Shown here: positions 52,928 to 61,008 of the stretch, piece after piece
Position numbering within the stretch: position 1 is the first letter of the stretch
How the letters are laid out: each line of letters starts with the position of its first letter
Assembly: GCF_024198255.1 (NCBI RefSeq)
Contig: NZ_JAJVKW010000001.1
Location: forward strand, 248,001-312,000
Length of the DNA stretch: 64,000 bases
Source of the DNA: Myxococcus guangdongensis
GTDB taxonomy: Bacteria; Myxococcota; Myxococcia; Myxococcales; Myxococcaceae
Reading direction: 5' to 3'
Translations under genes and position numbers: made by a program
Notes under the pieces: generated by a model
Databases searched by the model: none
Told to the model about the DNA's origin: nothing
The model's input: the letters and a program-made list of their open reading frames with translations, nothing else

Positions 52928-53503
52928 TCAGTCCTTGCCGAGCATCCCGTCCTTCAGGCCGCCATCCACCGGCGACTTGCCCAGCCACACGGAGAACAGC
53001 GCGTCGGCGAAGTCCTTGCCCTCGACCGAGATGGGCTCCGCCACCTTGGTGCTCTGCACGCGGGTGCCGACGCCCGGGACGTAGGTGAGGATGATCTCCT
53101 CGCCCTTCTTCACGTCCGGAATCGCGTTGGCGAAGGTGTCCAGCCGCGCCTGGAGCGCCGGCAGCTTGTCACCCGCGTTCTTCTTGAAGCCCTCCACGAT
53201 GGCGTCGGTGATGCTCTTCTTGTCCAGGTCCCGCAGCATGTACATGCGAACGCGCTTGGGCTCGTCCGCGGCGATGAGCGCGGCGGCATCCTGGCTCGGC
53301 GTCTCCACGTAGAGGCCCACCGCGTAGACCTTGAAGACCATCTTCTTGCGCAGGCCCACGCCGTTGAGCTTCAGCTCCTTGCCCTCCACCTTGGCGGTTC
53401 CGGGGAACTTCACCCCCGCGACTTCCTGGGCCTCTCCCGGAGCGGCGGAAGCAGGCAGGGCGAACAGCAGGCAGAGCGCGACAGCAGACAGGGTGGCTTT
53501 CAT
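52928..53503 (-). CDS. exported chalcone isomerase-like protein
   Basis: From the ATG at 53503 the 191-residue product has a signal peptide (MKATLSAVALCLLFALPASA). The mature part shows the bacterial chalcone-isomerase fold: VAGVKFPGTAKVEGKELKLN, LRKKMVFKVYAVGLYVETPS, KPSITDAIVEGF-like and SVWLGKSPVDGGLKDGML. Bacterial members of this fold lack the plant active-site set and are mostly of unknown function. The periplasmic location suggests a lipid- or ligand-binding role. Confidence 0.88.
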   Translation of the reverse strand: MKATLSAVALCLLFALPASAAPGEAQEVAGVKFPGTAKVEGKELKLNGVGLRKKMVFKVYAVGLYVETPSQDAAALIAADEPKRVRMYMLRDLDKKSITDAIVEGFKKNAGDKLPALQARLDTFANAIPDVKKGEEIILTYVPGVGTRVQSTKVAEPISVEGKDFADALFSVWLGKSPVDGGLKDGMLGKD

Positions 53504-53544
53504 GAATCCCTCCAAGTGGGTTGTTTCACGTGCTCCGACGCACA

Positions 53545-54633
53545 CTAGCCACGCGTCTTCACGAAATGCTCCATGAAGGTGACGAGGGTGCGCACATTCT
53601 CCACAGTCACCGCGTTGTACGTGGAAACCCGGATTCCTCCCGCCGTCCTGTGGCCCTTGAGCCCCACCATTCCTTGCCGCTTCGCGTCAGCGACGAAGGC
53701 CGCGTCGAGCTCTGGCGTGGGCAGGTGGAACACGACGTTCATCACTGAACGCGACGCGCGCTCCACGGGGGCCCGGTAGAAGCCCGCGTGCGTGTCCAGC
53801 GCGCCGTAGAGCAGGTCCGCCTTCTGGCGGTTCCACGCCTCCAGCTGGCCCAGCCCGCCCACGTCCTTCATCCACGCGAGCACGTTGCGCACCAGGTAGA
53901 TGGCCAGCGTGGGGGGCGTGTTGTAGAGCGAGTTGTTCTCCGCGTGGACGGCGTACCGGAAGATCTTCGGGATGTCCTTGCGGCCCTTGGCGATGAAGTC
54001 CTTGGCCGCCACCACCAGCGTGACCCCCGACGGTCCCAGGTTCTTCTGCGCGCCCGCGTAGACGAGCCCGAAGCGCGACAGGTCCATCTTCTTCCACAGG
54101 AAGTCGGAGCTCATGTCCGCCACCAGCGGCACCTGCCCCGTCTCGGGCACCGTGTGCCACTGCGTGCCGTAGATGGTGTTGTTGGTGGTGACGTGGACGT
54201 ACGCGGCCTTCGCGTCGAGCGACAGCTCGTCCTGGCGCGGCACGCGGGTGTAGTGCTTGTCGGGCTGCGCCGTCGTCGCGGCGACGCGGGGCGTGCCGTA
54301 GTACTTCGCCTCGTCGAGCGCCTTCTCGCTCCACACGCCCGTCATGAGGTAGTCCGCGCTCGCGCCGGGGGTGAGGAAGTTCATCGGCACCTGGGCGAAC
54401 TGCTGCGACGCGCCGCCGGTGAGGAAGAGGACCTGGTGCGAGGACGGCAGGCCCGTCAGCTCCGTCAAGAGGGCGATGGCCTCGTCGTGGACGGCCTCGT
54501 ACTCCTTGCCCCGGTGGCTGTGCTCCATGACGGACATGCCGGAGCCCTGGAAGTCGAGCAGCTCGTCCCGGGCGCGCTCCAGGGCGGGAAGGGGCAGGCC
54601 GGCGGGACCGGGGTTGAAGTTGATGACGCGCAT
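53545..54633 (-). CDS. serC: phosphoserine aminotransferase
   Basis: The 362-residue PLP enzyme converts 3-phosphohydroxypyruvate to phosphoserine in serine synthesis. It also acts on the related pyridoxine-pathway intermediate. Landmarks are [10 protein letters not shown] at the N-terminus, [13 protein letters not shown], the PLP lysine at about 197 in [12 protein letters not shown], and [20 protein letters not shown] near the end. Length and motifs are those of SerC. There is a short gap to the chalcone-isomerase gene on the same strand. Confidence 0.97.
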   Translation of the reverse strand: MRVINFNPGPAGLPLPALERARDELLDFQGSGMSVMEHSHRGKEYEAVHDEAIALLTELTGLPSSHQVLFLTGGASQQFAQVPMNFLTPGASADYLMTGVWSEKALDEAKYYGTPRVAATTAQPDKHYTRVPRQDELSLDAKAAYVHVTTNNTIYGTQWHTVPETGQVPLVADMSSDFLWKKMDLSRFGLVYAGAQKNLGPSGVTLVVAAKDFIAKGRKDIPKIFRYAVHAENNSLYNTPPTLAIYLVRNVLAWMKDVGGLGQLEAWNRQKADLLYGALDTHAGFYRAPVERASRSVMNVVFHLPTPELDAAFVADAKRQGMVGLKGHRTAGGIRVSTYNAVTVENVRTLVTFMEHFVKTRG

Positions 54634-54804
54634 GGCGGGCAGGGCTCCTCTTCGAAATGAAACGGCGGGCCCCATTCTTCCTCCCGACGCCCCCCCGGGA
54701 GCCAGTAGGAAGCGGCCCGCCCTCGTCCGCCTCCCCCAGGAGCGGCCACCAGGGCCTGGAAATGCAGCGTGGCCGCCGGGCCGTCCCGGGGGTCTGGAGG
54801 TCAG

Positions 54805-55380
54805 GTGGGTTCCACGGAGGGACTGGCGGAGTGGGTACGGCGCGCGGCGAGTGGGGAGACCTCCGCCTTCAGTGAACTGTATCGGCGCACCCGCCCCCTC
54901 GTGGCGAGGTTGGTGACGGGGTTCGCCCCGCTGGACTCGGACGAGGTGGACGACGTCATCCAGGAGTCCTTCGTCCGGGCGTTCCGGGCGCTGCCCCGGC
55001 TGAAGGAGCCGGGGGCCTTCGAGGCGTGGCTGTTGTCCATCGCTCGCAACCGGGCGCGCACCCGGCTGGAGCGCAAGGCCCACCTGAGGAGGCTGGAGGA
55101 CGACATCGCAGACCCGGAGCCGGAGGCGGTGCCGCCCATGCCGGAGTCCCTCCAGCTCGAGCGCGACATCGAGGTGGTCCGTCAGCTCATCGCCGAGCTG
55201 CCCGAGGGCGAGGAGAAGCGGACAGTGCACCTTTTCTATATCGAAGGGGAGCTGTCCGCGCGTGAGATTGCGGAGCAGCTGGGCGTGGGCAAAAGCGCCG
55301 TGACGATGAGACTCGAGCGCTTCCGGGGCCGTATCAAGAGAGAGTTGCTGCGGCGAGTGCTCGCCGGTCGGTGGGAGTGA
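54805..55380 (+). CDS. ECF-type RNA polymerase sigma factor
   Basis: The start is the GTG at 54805 after GGAGG; the product is 191 residues. Region 2 is clear ([19 protein letters not shown] and [16 protein letters not shown], the latter part of 2.2/2.4). Region 4 has an HTH ([20 protein letters not shown]). An acidic linker separates them. It is followed after 6 bases by a membrane protein with an HxxxxCxxC anti-sigma-like motif, the usual ECF pairing. The group cannot be named without comparison. It probably controls its own operon, including the caspase-like gene. Confidence 0.92.
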   Translation: MGSTEGLAEWVRRAASGETSAFSELYRRTRPLVARLVTGFAPLDSDEVDDVIQESFVRAFRALPRLKEPGAFEAWLLSIARNRARTRLERKAHLRRLEDDIADPEPEAVPPMPESLQLERDIEVVRQLIAELPEGEEKRTVHLFYIEGELSAREIAEQLGVGKSAVTMRLERFRGRIKRELLRRVLAGRWE

Positions 55381-55386
55381 GAGGTC

Positions 55387-56202
55387 ATGAGACACCTGGA
55401 TGACGAGGCGCTCGGCGCCCTTGCCCGTCGTGAGCCGGACGCGGTGACGTACTTCCGCGAGCACCTGGCCACCGCGTGTGAGGCGTGTGAGGGCTACCTC
55501 GCCACCCACTCCGGCCCCGACCTGCTGGACGGACGGGTGGACGCGGCGCTGCTGGCCCTCTCGCCCCCGCGCCCCGAGGCGCCGCTGGACGAGGTGGGCC
55601 TGGCGCGGGTGAAGAAGCAGCTCCGCGCACCGCCCCGGTGGGACGCGCGGCGCTGGGGCGTGGTGGCGGGCGCGGTGGCCGCGGCGCTCGTCGCGGTGGT
55701 GGTGGTGCCCCGGGTGCGGCAGTCGGGCTCGGGGGTAGAGGTGGGGACGGACTCCCTGGCGCCCGGCGTGAAGGGCCAGGTGGGGAGGATTGCCCTGGAG
55801 CTGGCGGTGGTGGCGCGCGGCGCGGACGGGAGCCTGCGCCGCCTGGACCCGGACACGCAGGTCCCCCCGGGCGACGTGCTGCTCTTGCGCTACCACGCGA
55901 CGGAGGCCGGCACGGGGCTGCTCTTCCAGCAGCGGGCCGAGCAGGAGCCGGAGCTCCTGGGCACCTTCGTGCTGGAGGCGGGGACCCATGACCTGCGTGG
56001 CCCACAGGGGCTGTCCGGGGTCAGCCTGGAGGGCGAGTCGGGGCCGTTGACGCTGTGGTTGGCCGCCACGCCCTCCGGCCTGGAGCCCTCGCCCGACGAG
56101 GTGAAGCGGGTCCTGGTGGGCGGAGGTGAGCGATGGGAACACGGCACGCTCGCCGTGACCCGGTTCGACGTGCGCGTGGGAAGCGGCGAGAATCCGCGCT
56201 GA
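55387..56202 (+). CDS. membrane anti-sigma-like protein
   Basis: The 271-residue protein has an N-terminal cytosolic part with H26 and C31/C34 (HLATACEAC). This resembles the zinc-binding anti-sigma motif Hx3Cx2C but with one extra residue between His and the first Cys. One transmembrane segment ([19 protein letters not shown], about 89-108) is followed by a periplasmic region of about 160 residues, mostly beta ([37 protein letters not shown]). Adjacent to the ECF gene, it probably holds the sigma factor at the membrane. Confidence 0.82.
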   Translation: MRHLDDEALGALARREPDAVTYFREHLATACEACEGYLATHSGPDLLDGRVDAALLALSPPRPEAPLDEVGLARVKKQLRAPPRWDARRWGVVAGAVAAALVAVVVVPRVRQSGSGVEVGTDSLAPGVKGQVGRIALELAVVARGADGSLRRLDPDTQVPPGDVLLLRYHATEAGTGLLFQQRAEQEPELLGTFVLEAGTHDLRGPQGLSGVSLEGESGPLTLWLAATPSGLEPSPDEVKRVLVGGGERWEHGTLAVTRFDVRVGSGENPR

Positions 56203-56206
56203 CCGA

Positions 56207-57859
56207 GTGATTGTGAGGCCCCTCCTCTTCATCCTGCTGGCGGCGCTGACCGCGTGCGCGACGCCTTCGTCCCTGGGGACGGAGAAGGGCGGGCTCGTGC
56301 CGCTGCGGCTCGACGAGGAGGCGCTCTCCAGCGCCTACACGCCCCGGCGGATGGCGCTGCTGGTGGGCATCTCCGAGTTCGATGATCCCCATTGGCGGGG
56401 GCTGCGCTACCCGTCCAAGGACGCCAAGGACCTGGCCGCGGCGATGCTGGACCCGACGAAGGGCCGCTTCGACCAGGTGCGCGTGCTCACGCGTCCGGAG
56501 GAGACGACGCGCTCGGCCATCCTCGCCGCGCTCAGGCAACTGCGGCAGGAGGCGCACCGTCCGGATGACGTGGTGGTGGTCTACTTCTCCGCGCACGGCA
56601 CCCTGGCGCGCGACGCCACCGGGGAGCTGCGCCGCTTCCTGGTGACGCGGGATGCGTCCTATCGCGCCATCGCGCAGACGGCGCTGTCCATGGACGCGCT
56701 GAAGGCGGAGTTCGACGCGCTCTCCAGCCGGCGGCGCCTGCTGGTGCTGGCCTCGTGTCACAGCGGCAACGGCAAGTCGCTGTTGCCCAAGGAGCTGGAG
56801 AAGGAGCTGTCGGGCATCAAGTCCGGCTTCTACGCACGGCCGCTGGAGGAGTCCTCGCGAGCGTCCATGGTGTTCGCCGCCTGCGACTGGGGCGAGACGG
56901 CGCGCGAGGACGAGGGCCTGCAGAACGACATCTACACGCACTTCCTCGTCGAGGGGTTGGGCGGCGGCGCGGACCGCAACGCGGACGGGGCCGTCACGGC
57001 GACGGAGGCGCACGACTACGCGCGCCGACGCACGTTCGCCTTCACGGAAGGACGGCAGCGGCCGTCGGCGGAAATCCTGGAGGTGGGCGCGGACCCCGTG
57101 GTGCTGTCGGGCAGCATCGCCCGCACGGGCCGGCCGGAGCTGTTCTCGTACAACCCCCGGCTGGATGGCTTCACGCTCAAGGTGGACGGAGAGCCGCGCA
57201 CGGAGCTGCCGGGTGGCGCGGCGGTGGTGCCGGGCAAGCGCACGGTGGAGCTGACCAAGGGTGACGCGGTGCTGGTGCGCCGCGAGGTGGACGTGGCGGA
57301 CGGGGAGCGGCTGCCCTTGGAGCAGCTGTTGTCGGAGGCCTTCCCCCGGCGGGCGCTGTCGCTCCTGGGTGGCATGTTCACCTTCGCGGACGCGCGGAGC
57401 CGCGAGGAGCTGTTGCCCATGGCGCCAGAGGTGGCGGTGTCGCTGCGGCTGGAGGACCGTCCACTGCGCGACTTCGGGCTGTTGTTCGATGTCAGCTTCA
57501 GCACGGGACGGCGCACGTTGCAGCTGCTCCCGGAGGACGCGGTCCCCTTCCGCTACACGACGTTCTCCGCGGGGGTGGCGCTGCCCTACCTGTGGCGCTG
57601 GGAGCGGCTGACGCTCTTCGCCGGCCCGCGTGTGGCCACCTTGTACCTGGGGCGGTCTTTCGATGTGGAGACGTACGCCGGCGGGCAGAGCTACTTCACG
57701 GTCAGCCCCGGCGTGGTGGGAGGCGTGGTGCTGAGGGTGGGAGAACGCCTGGAGTTGGTGAGCCAGGCGCAACTCATGCTGACGTACGTGGTGTTGGACG
57801 GGAAGGGACAGGCCGTGGGCTTCACCGGCGGCTGGGCCGGTGTGGGGTACCGCTTTTGA
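56207..57859 (+). CDS. caspase-like (C14) lipoprotein with PEGA-like and beta-barrel-like tail
   Basis: The start is a GTG at 56207 (another is at 56213). The 550-residue lipoprotein has a signal ending LTACA. The caspase-like domain (about 45-290) carries the catalytic pair: His130 in [10 protein letters not shown] and Cys184 in [16 protein letters not shown]-like beta segment (about 320-370) follows. The C-terminus looks like an outer-membrane beta-barrel (alternating aromatics, final Phe; [27 protein letters not shown]). This is an exported orthocaspase, unlike cytosolic ones. The stop overlaps the next start. Confidence 0.85.
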   Translation: MIVRPLLFILLAALTACATPSSLGTEKGGLVPLRLDEEALSSAYTPRRMALLVGISEFDDPHWRGLRYPSKDAKDLAAAMLDPTKGRFDQVRVLTRPEETTRSAILAALRQLRQEAHRPDDVVVVYFSAHGTLARDATGELRRFLVTRDASYRAIAQTALSMDALKAEFDALSSRRRLLVLASCHSGNGKSLLPKELEKELSGIKSGFYARPLEESSRASMVFAACDWGETAREDEGLQNDIYTHFLVEGLGGGADRNADGAVTATEAHDYARRRTFAFTEGRQRPSAEILEVGADPVVLSGSIARTGRPELFSYNPRLDGFTLKVDGEPRTELPGGAAVVPGKRTVELTKGDAVLVRREVDVADGERLPLEQLLSEAFPRRALSLLGGMFTFADARSREELLPMAPEVAVSLRLEDRPLRDFGLLFDVSFSTGRRTLQLLPEDAVPFRYTTFSAGVALPYLWRWERLTLFAGPRVATLYLGRSFDVETYAGGQSYFTVSPGVVGGVVLRVGERLELVSQAQLMLTYVVLDGKGQAVGFTGGWAGVGYRF

Positions 57860-58956
57860 TGCGCTCGAAACTGCACATCGCGTTGGGAGTCCTCCTGGCC
57901 CTGGGCGCGGGAGCGTGCGGCAACCTGGAGAACGCGCCCCTGCGGCTGGGCACCATCGAAGGGGAGCTGTCGGAGTTCGACCCGGCGCACGCCCTGGTGT
58001 CGGTGGTGGGCGCGCCGGAGCTGCGCTCGGCGGTGGATGACCAGGGGCGCTTCAAGCTGGAGCGCGTCCCTTCCGGAGACGTGGAGCTGTTCATCGTCGC
58101 CACGCAGGAGAAGGCGACGCGGGTGAAGGTGAAGGTCTCCGGTGGCAAGGCGCTCGACGTCGAGCGCGTCGAGCCGAAGGCCGCGAGCTTCCTGGAGATG
58201 CGCGCCAAGTCCACCCACGGCGAGCGGGTGGCGGGCGTGGAGGTGACGGTGCTGGGCACGCACCTGGACCAGCTGCCACTGGATGGCAAGGGGCGCCTGA
58301 GGGTGGGTCCCCTGCCGGATGGGTGCTACGAGCTGTCCATCGTCGGCATGGGCTTCCCGGAGGTGCGCTCCTCGGCGTGTGTCGGCGCGGCGGAGAAGAA
58401 GGAGCTGCGCATCCAGCTGCAGCCCCGGGCGGACCTGGTGAACCGGTGCGCCGCGACGGGCTGCGAGGACGGCCTGGTGTGCGGCCCGGGTGGCCGGTGC
58501 GTGGAGTGCGTGGCGGATGAGCAGTGCGGCGCGGACATGATGTGCAAGGGCTTCCGCTGCAACGCGAATGGCCCCCAGTGCGGCGCGTGCGTGAATGGCC
58601 GGAGCTGTGGAGACGGCTCCGCGTGCATGCTGCTCATCGGCGGCGGACCGACGTGCGTGAAGTCGTGCTCGGAGGCGGTGGATGAGGACGACCTCGCCGC
58701 GAGCCGCTGCGAGGCGGGCTTCACCTGCCAGGCGGGGAACTGCCGGCCGGACTCGCAGCGCTTCCTGAGCTGCAGCGCGCTGCTGCAGTTTGGCGCCGAG
58801 TGCGCGGACGACGAGCGCTGCCAGGGGCTGGGCATGGCGACGGGCCTGTGCGTGGAGCGCCAGTGCACCGTGTCGTGCGTCGAGGACCTGGACTGCCCGG
58901 GGGCCTCGCGCTGCGAGGACTCCATCGCCGGGCGCGTGTGCTCGGTCCGCGACTGA
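57859..58956 (+). CDS. Cys-rich lipoprotein, last gene of the caspase cluster
   Basis: The ATG overlaps the caspase stop by one base. The 365-residue product has a lipoprotein signal (ALGAGACGN) and an N-terminal beta region with two carboxypeptidase-regulatory-like units (GTIEGELSEFDPAHALVSVV and GVEVTVLGTHLDQLPLDGKG). The C-terminal half is Cys-rich, with EGF/IGFBP-like or DUF-type spacing (ATGCEDGLVCGPGGRCVEC, CGADMMCKGFRC and so on), over 20 Cys in all. Surface location is likely. Such Cys-rich myxobacterial lipoproteins often carry adhesive or sensor roles, but this one is unassigned. Confidence 0.78.
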   Translation: MRSKLHIALGVLLALGAGACGNLENAPLRLGTIEGELSEFDPAHALVSVVGAPELRSAVDDQGRFKLERVPSGDVELFIVATQEKATRVKVKVSGGKALDVERVEPKAASFLEMRAKSTHGERVAGVEVTVLGTHLDQLPLDGKGRLRVGPLPDGCYELSIVGMGFPEVRSSACVGAAEKKELRIQLQPRADLVNRCAATGCEDGLVCGPGGRCVECVADEQCGADMMCKGFRCNANGPQCGACVNGRSCGDGSACMLLIGGGPTCVKSCSEAVDEDDLAASRCEAGFTCQAGNCRPDSQRFLSCSALLQFGAECADDERCQGLGMATGLCVERQCTVSCVEDLDCPGASRCEDSIAGRVCSVRD

Positions 58957-58971
58957 GCGCGGGCGCCCGCG

Positions 58972-59697
58972 TCACCCGCCCGGCGTGAGCACGAGCCCGT
59001 CGCGCGCGAGCCGAGACACCGCGGCGAGGACGTCGGCCTCGGGCATCCCGGTGGCCGCCGTCACGGCGGACGCGGACAGGCCCTCCACCGCCATCTTCAG
59101 CACGAGCAGCGTGGGCGGCGTGGCCTCCTGGTAGTACGTCACCAGGTCCACCGGGTGGCGCCACAGGAGCGCCAGCTCCTCGCCCGTCTCGGGCGCCCCA
59201 CCCTCGCCCCGACTCCGCACGTGCGCGCAGAGGCGGAAGCGGTGCTCCAGCACGGCCAGCGTGGGGTTCGGCGTCAGCGTCTCCACGCGTGCCGGTGACG
59301 GCGCCTGGGACGAGAACACCGCGAAGTCCGTCCACTCGAAGCGCGCGAGCTCGGCCGCGTGGGGCGGCAGGCCGTGGGACACGAGCGAGTCCGCGATGAA
59401 CGCGGGGAAGCCTTCGCCCAGGCGGTTCACCTCGTGGTGCCGCGCGGGACGCGTCAGCGTGTAGCCCTCCACCAGCGAGGCCCACGCGTCCGGCCCCACC
59501 GCGCGGCGCAGGAGGGGATAGAGCTTCTCCACCGCGCCTCGCACGTGGCCTCGCACGAAGTCGCCATAGAGGGACACCCGCCGCGCGGGCGCATCCCAGC
59601 CCGGGTTGCTCGCGTAGAGCTGCTCCAGCGACTCCGCGCCCGGCTTCGCGAGGTACGCGCCCATGCCGTCGAAGAAGTGCTTCAGCGCGGGCTTCAT
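58972..59697 (-). CDS. DUF2063 protein (BufC/HvfC-type partner of MNIO enzyme)
   Basis: The 241-residue soluble protein starts at an ATG overlapping the DUF692 stop. It shows the DUF2063 N-terminal domain pattern (KHFFDGMGAYL, ARRVSLYGDFVRGHVRGAVE, YPLLRRAVGPDAWASLVEGY) and a C-terminal putative HTH-like part (LSASAVTAATGMPEADVLAA). In bufferin and other MNIO pathways this partner binds or presents the precursor to the DUF692 enzyme. The four-base ATGA overlap with that gene makes the functional link strong. Confidence 0.9.
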   Translation of the reverse strand: MKPALKHFFDGMGAYLAKPGAESLEQLYASNPGWDAPARRVSLYGDFVRGHVRGAVEKLYPLLRRAVGPDAWASLVEGYTLTRPARHHEVNRLGEGFPAFIADSLVSHGLPPHAAELARFEWTDFAVFSSQAPSPARVETLTPNPTLAVLEHRFRLCAHVRSRGEGGAPETGEELALLWRHPVDLVTYYQEATPPTLLVLKMAVEGLSASAVTAATGMPEADVLAAVSRLARDGLVLTPGG

Positions 59698-60545
59698 CGT
59701 CGCTCCGTGTTGCCGCCGAGCACGGCGCGCGCCTGGTCCGCCTCGTCCAGCACGGCCGTCATCGACGGGATGTCCTGGTCCCACTCGATGAGTGTCGACA
59801 CGGGGCCGGTGCGCTCGAGCACGTAGCGGTACAGCAACCACACGTCGTCGCAGACGCGGTCTCCGTGCGTGTCGATGATGACGTCGGGGTAGCGCGTGTG
59901 GCCGGCGAGGTGCACCTGCACCACGCGCTCGAGCGGCAGCGCGTCCACGAAGGCGCGCGCGTCGTAGCCGTGATTGAGCGCGTTGACGTAGACGTTGTTC
60001 ACGTCCAACAGGAGGCCACAGTCCGCCTCCTCCACCACGTGCCGCAGGAAGTCCGCTTCGCTCAGCGTGCCCCCGGGCATGTTCGCGTAGTAGCTCGGGT
60101 TCTCCAGCAGGAAGGGGCGGCCCACGCGGGCCATCACCTCGCGCACGCGCGGCACGACGTGCTCCACCACGGCCTCACTGAAGGGCAGTGGCAGGAGGTC
60201 ATGCAGGTACACGCCGCCCAGCCGCGAGTAGCACAGGTGGTCGGAGAAGAACGGCGCGTCCACGCGCTTCACCAACTCGGCGAGGGCCGTGACGTAGTCC
60301 ACGTCCAGCGCGTCCGGTCCGCCGATGTCCAGGCCCACGCCATGCGGCAACACGGGCCAGCGCTCCACGCACGCATCCAGCGCGCGCTGGGGACGACCGC
60401 CGAGCGACAGGAAGTTCTCCGGGATGATCTCCACCCAGTCGAGCGTGCGCTCCGTGCGCGGCAGCTCCTCGTAGAAGCTCCTGCGAAGGCCGATGCCCGC
60501 GCCCAGGGGCTTCAGTCCGTGTCTTCGCGCATACGTCGCCACCAC
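59694..60545 (-). CDS. DUF692 multinuclear non-haem iron oxidase (MNIO, BufB-type)
   Basis: The 283-residue enzyme starts at a GTG (GGAGG upstream). DUF692 motifs expected to bind the iron centre are present: HGVGLDIGG, FFSDHLCYSRLGG, FLLENPSYYAN, LLLDVNNVYVN, HLAGH, IDTHGDRV and IEWDQDIPS. MNIOs convert precursor cysteines into thiooxazole or related groups, with a DUF2063-type partner. The neighbouring Cys-repeat peptide upstream is the likely substrate. This is a TIM-barrel metalloenzyme of the bufferin type by context. Confidence 0.92.
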   Translation of the reverse strand: MVATYARRHGLKPLGAGIGLRRSFYEELPRTERTLDWVEIIPENFLSLGGRPQRALDACVERWPVLPHGVGLDIGGPDALDVDYVTALAELVKRVDAPFFSDHLCYSRLGGVYLHDLLPLPFSEAVVEHVVPRVREVMARVGRPFLLENPSYYANMPGGTLSEADFLRHVVEEADCGLLLDVNNVYVNALNHGYDARAFVDALPLERVVQVHLAGHTRYPDVIIDTHGDRVCDDVWLLYRYVLERTGPVSTLIEWDQDIPSMTAVLDEADQARAVLGGNTERR

Positions 60546-60574
60546 GGCGGGATACCTCCGGAGTCGATGCGAAA

Positions 60575-60608
60575 CCGGGCGGTGGGAGCTGTTGTTCCCA
60601 CCGCCCGG
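60575..60608 (-). terminator. 13-bp hairpin between bufferin precursor and MNIO genes
   Basis: CCGGGCGGTGGGA (60575-60587) pairs perfectly with TCCCACCGCCCGG (60596-60608) across an eight-base loop. On the minus strand it is followed by TTTCGC. It lies inside the operon, 26 bases after the precursor stop. A partial terminator here would give more precursor than enzyme mRNA. Confidence 0.75.
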
Positions 60609-60634
60609 AGGGGCCTGGATGCGGCCCGTGACGA

Positions 60635-60901
60635 CTACTTCTTGCCGCAGCCGCCCGCGCCGCAGGCGTGCTCGGTGCCCTTCTCCGGCGTCGCGGCGGG
60701 GGTGGCGCCGTCGGTCTTCTGCGCGCCGCAGCCCGCCTCGGCGCCCTTGTCGCCCTCGGCCTTCTGCGCGCCGCAGCTGCCCTCGGCGCCCTTCTCCGCG
60801 GCGGCCGGCTGGGCCTCGGCGGACTTGGTGGAGGCACAGCCGGTGGCGAGGGAGGCCAGGGACAGGGTGCCGACAATCGCCGCAAGAGCCTTCGCGTTCA
60901 T
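60635..60901 (-). CDS. bufferin-like RiPP precursor (HvfA/BufA2-type)
   Basis: From the ATG at 60901 the 88-residue peptide has an N-terminal export signal (ALAAIVGTLSLASLATGC). A Cys-motif core follows: EGSCGAQK, AGCGAQK and HACGAGGCGKK, giving four core Cys, each followed by Gly. This matches EGxCG-type cores of HvfA/BufA2 bufferins, which are modified by a DUF692 MNIO. Two near-identical CGAQK units show internal duplication. The signal ends with a lipobox-like ATGC, so the peptide might be membrane-anchored. Copper binding is the family role, here inferred. Confidence 0.85.
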   Translation of the reverse strand: MNAKALAAIVGTLSLASLATGCASTKSAEAQPAAAEKGAEGSCGAQKAEGDKGAEAGCGAQKTDGATPAATPEKGTEHACGAGGCGKK

Positions 60902-61008
60902 GGGGGTTCTTTCCTTTCGGTACTGCGTTGAGGGGATGACTGCTCGCGCGCGCGAGCCATCTGGAGCGCGAGGAGCGCCAGCGTCGTTCTGGACATGGCG
61001 GACCTCAT

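Noticed and set aside
58960-58975. Palindrome CGCGGGCGCCCGCG as terminator after the caspase cluster
   Set aside because: A perfect palindrome without a loop in 70 percent GC DNA is weak evidence, and no T-run follows.
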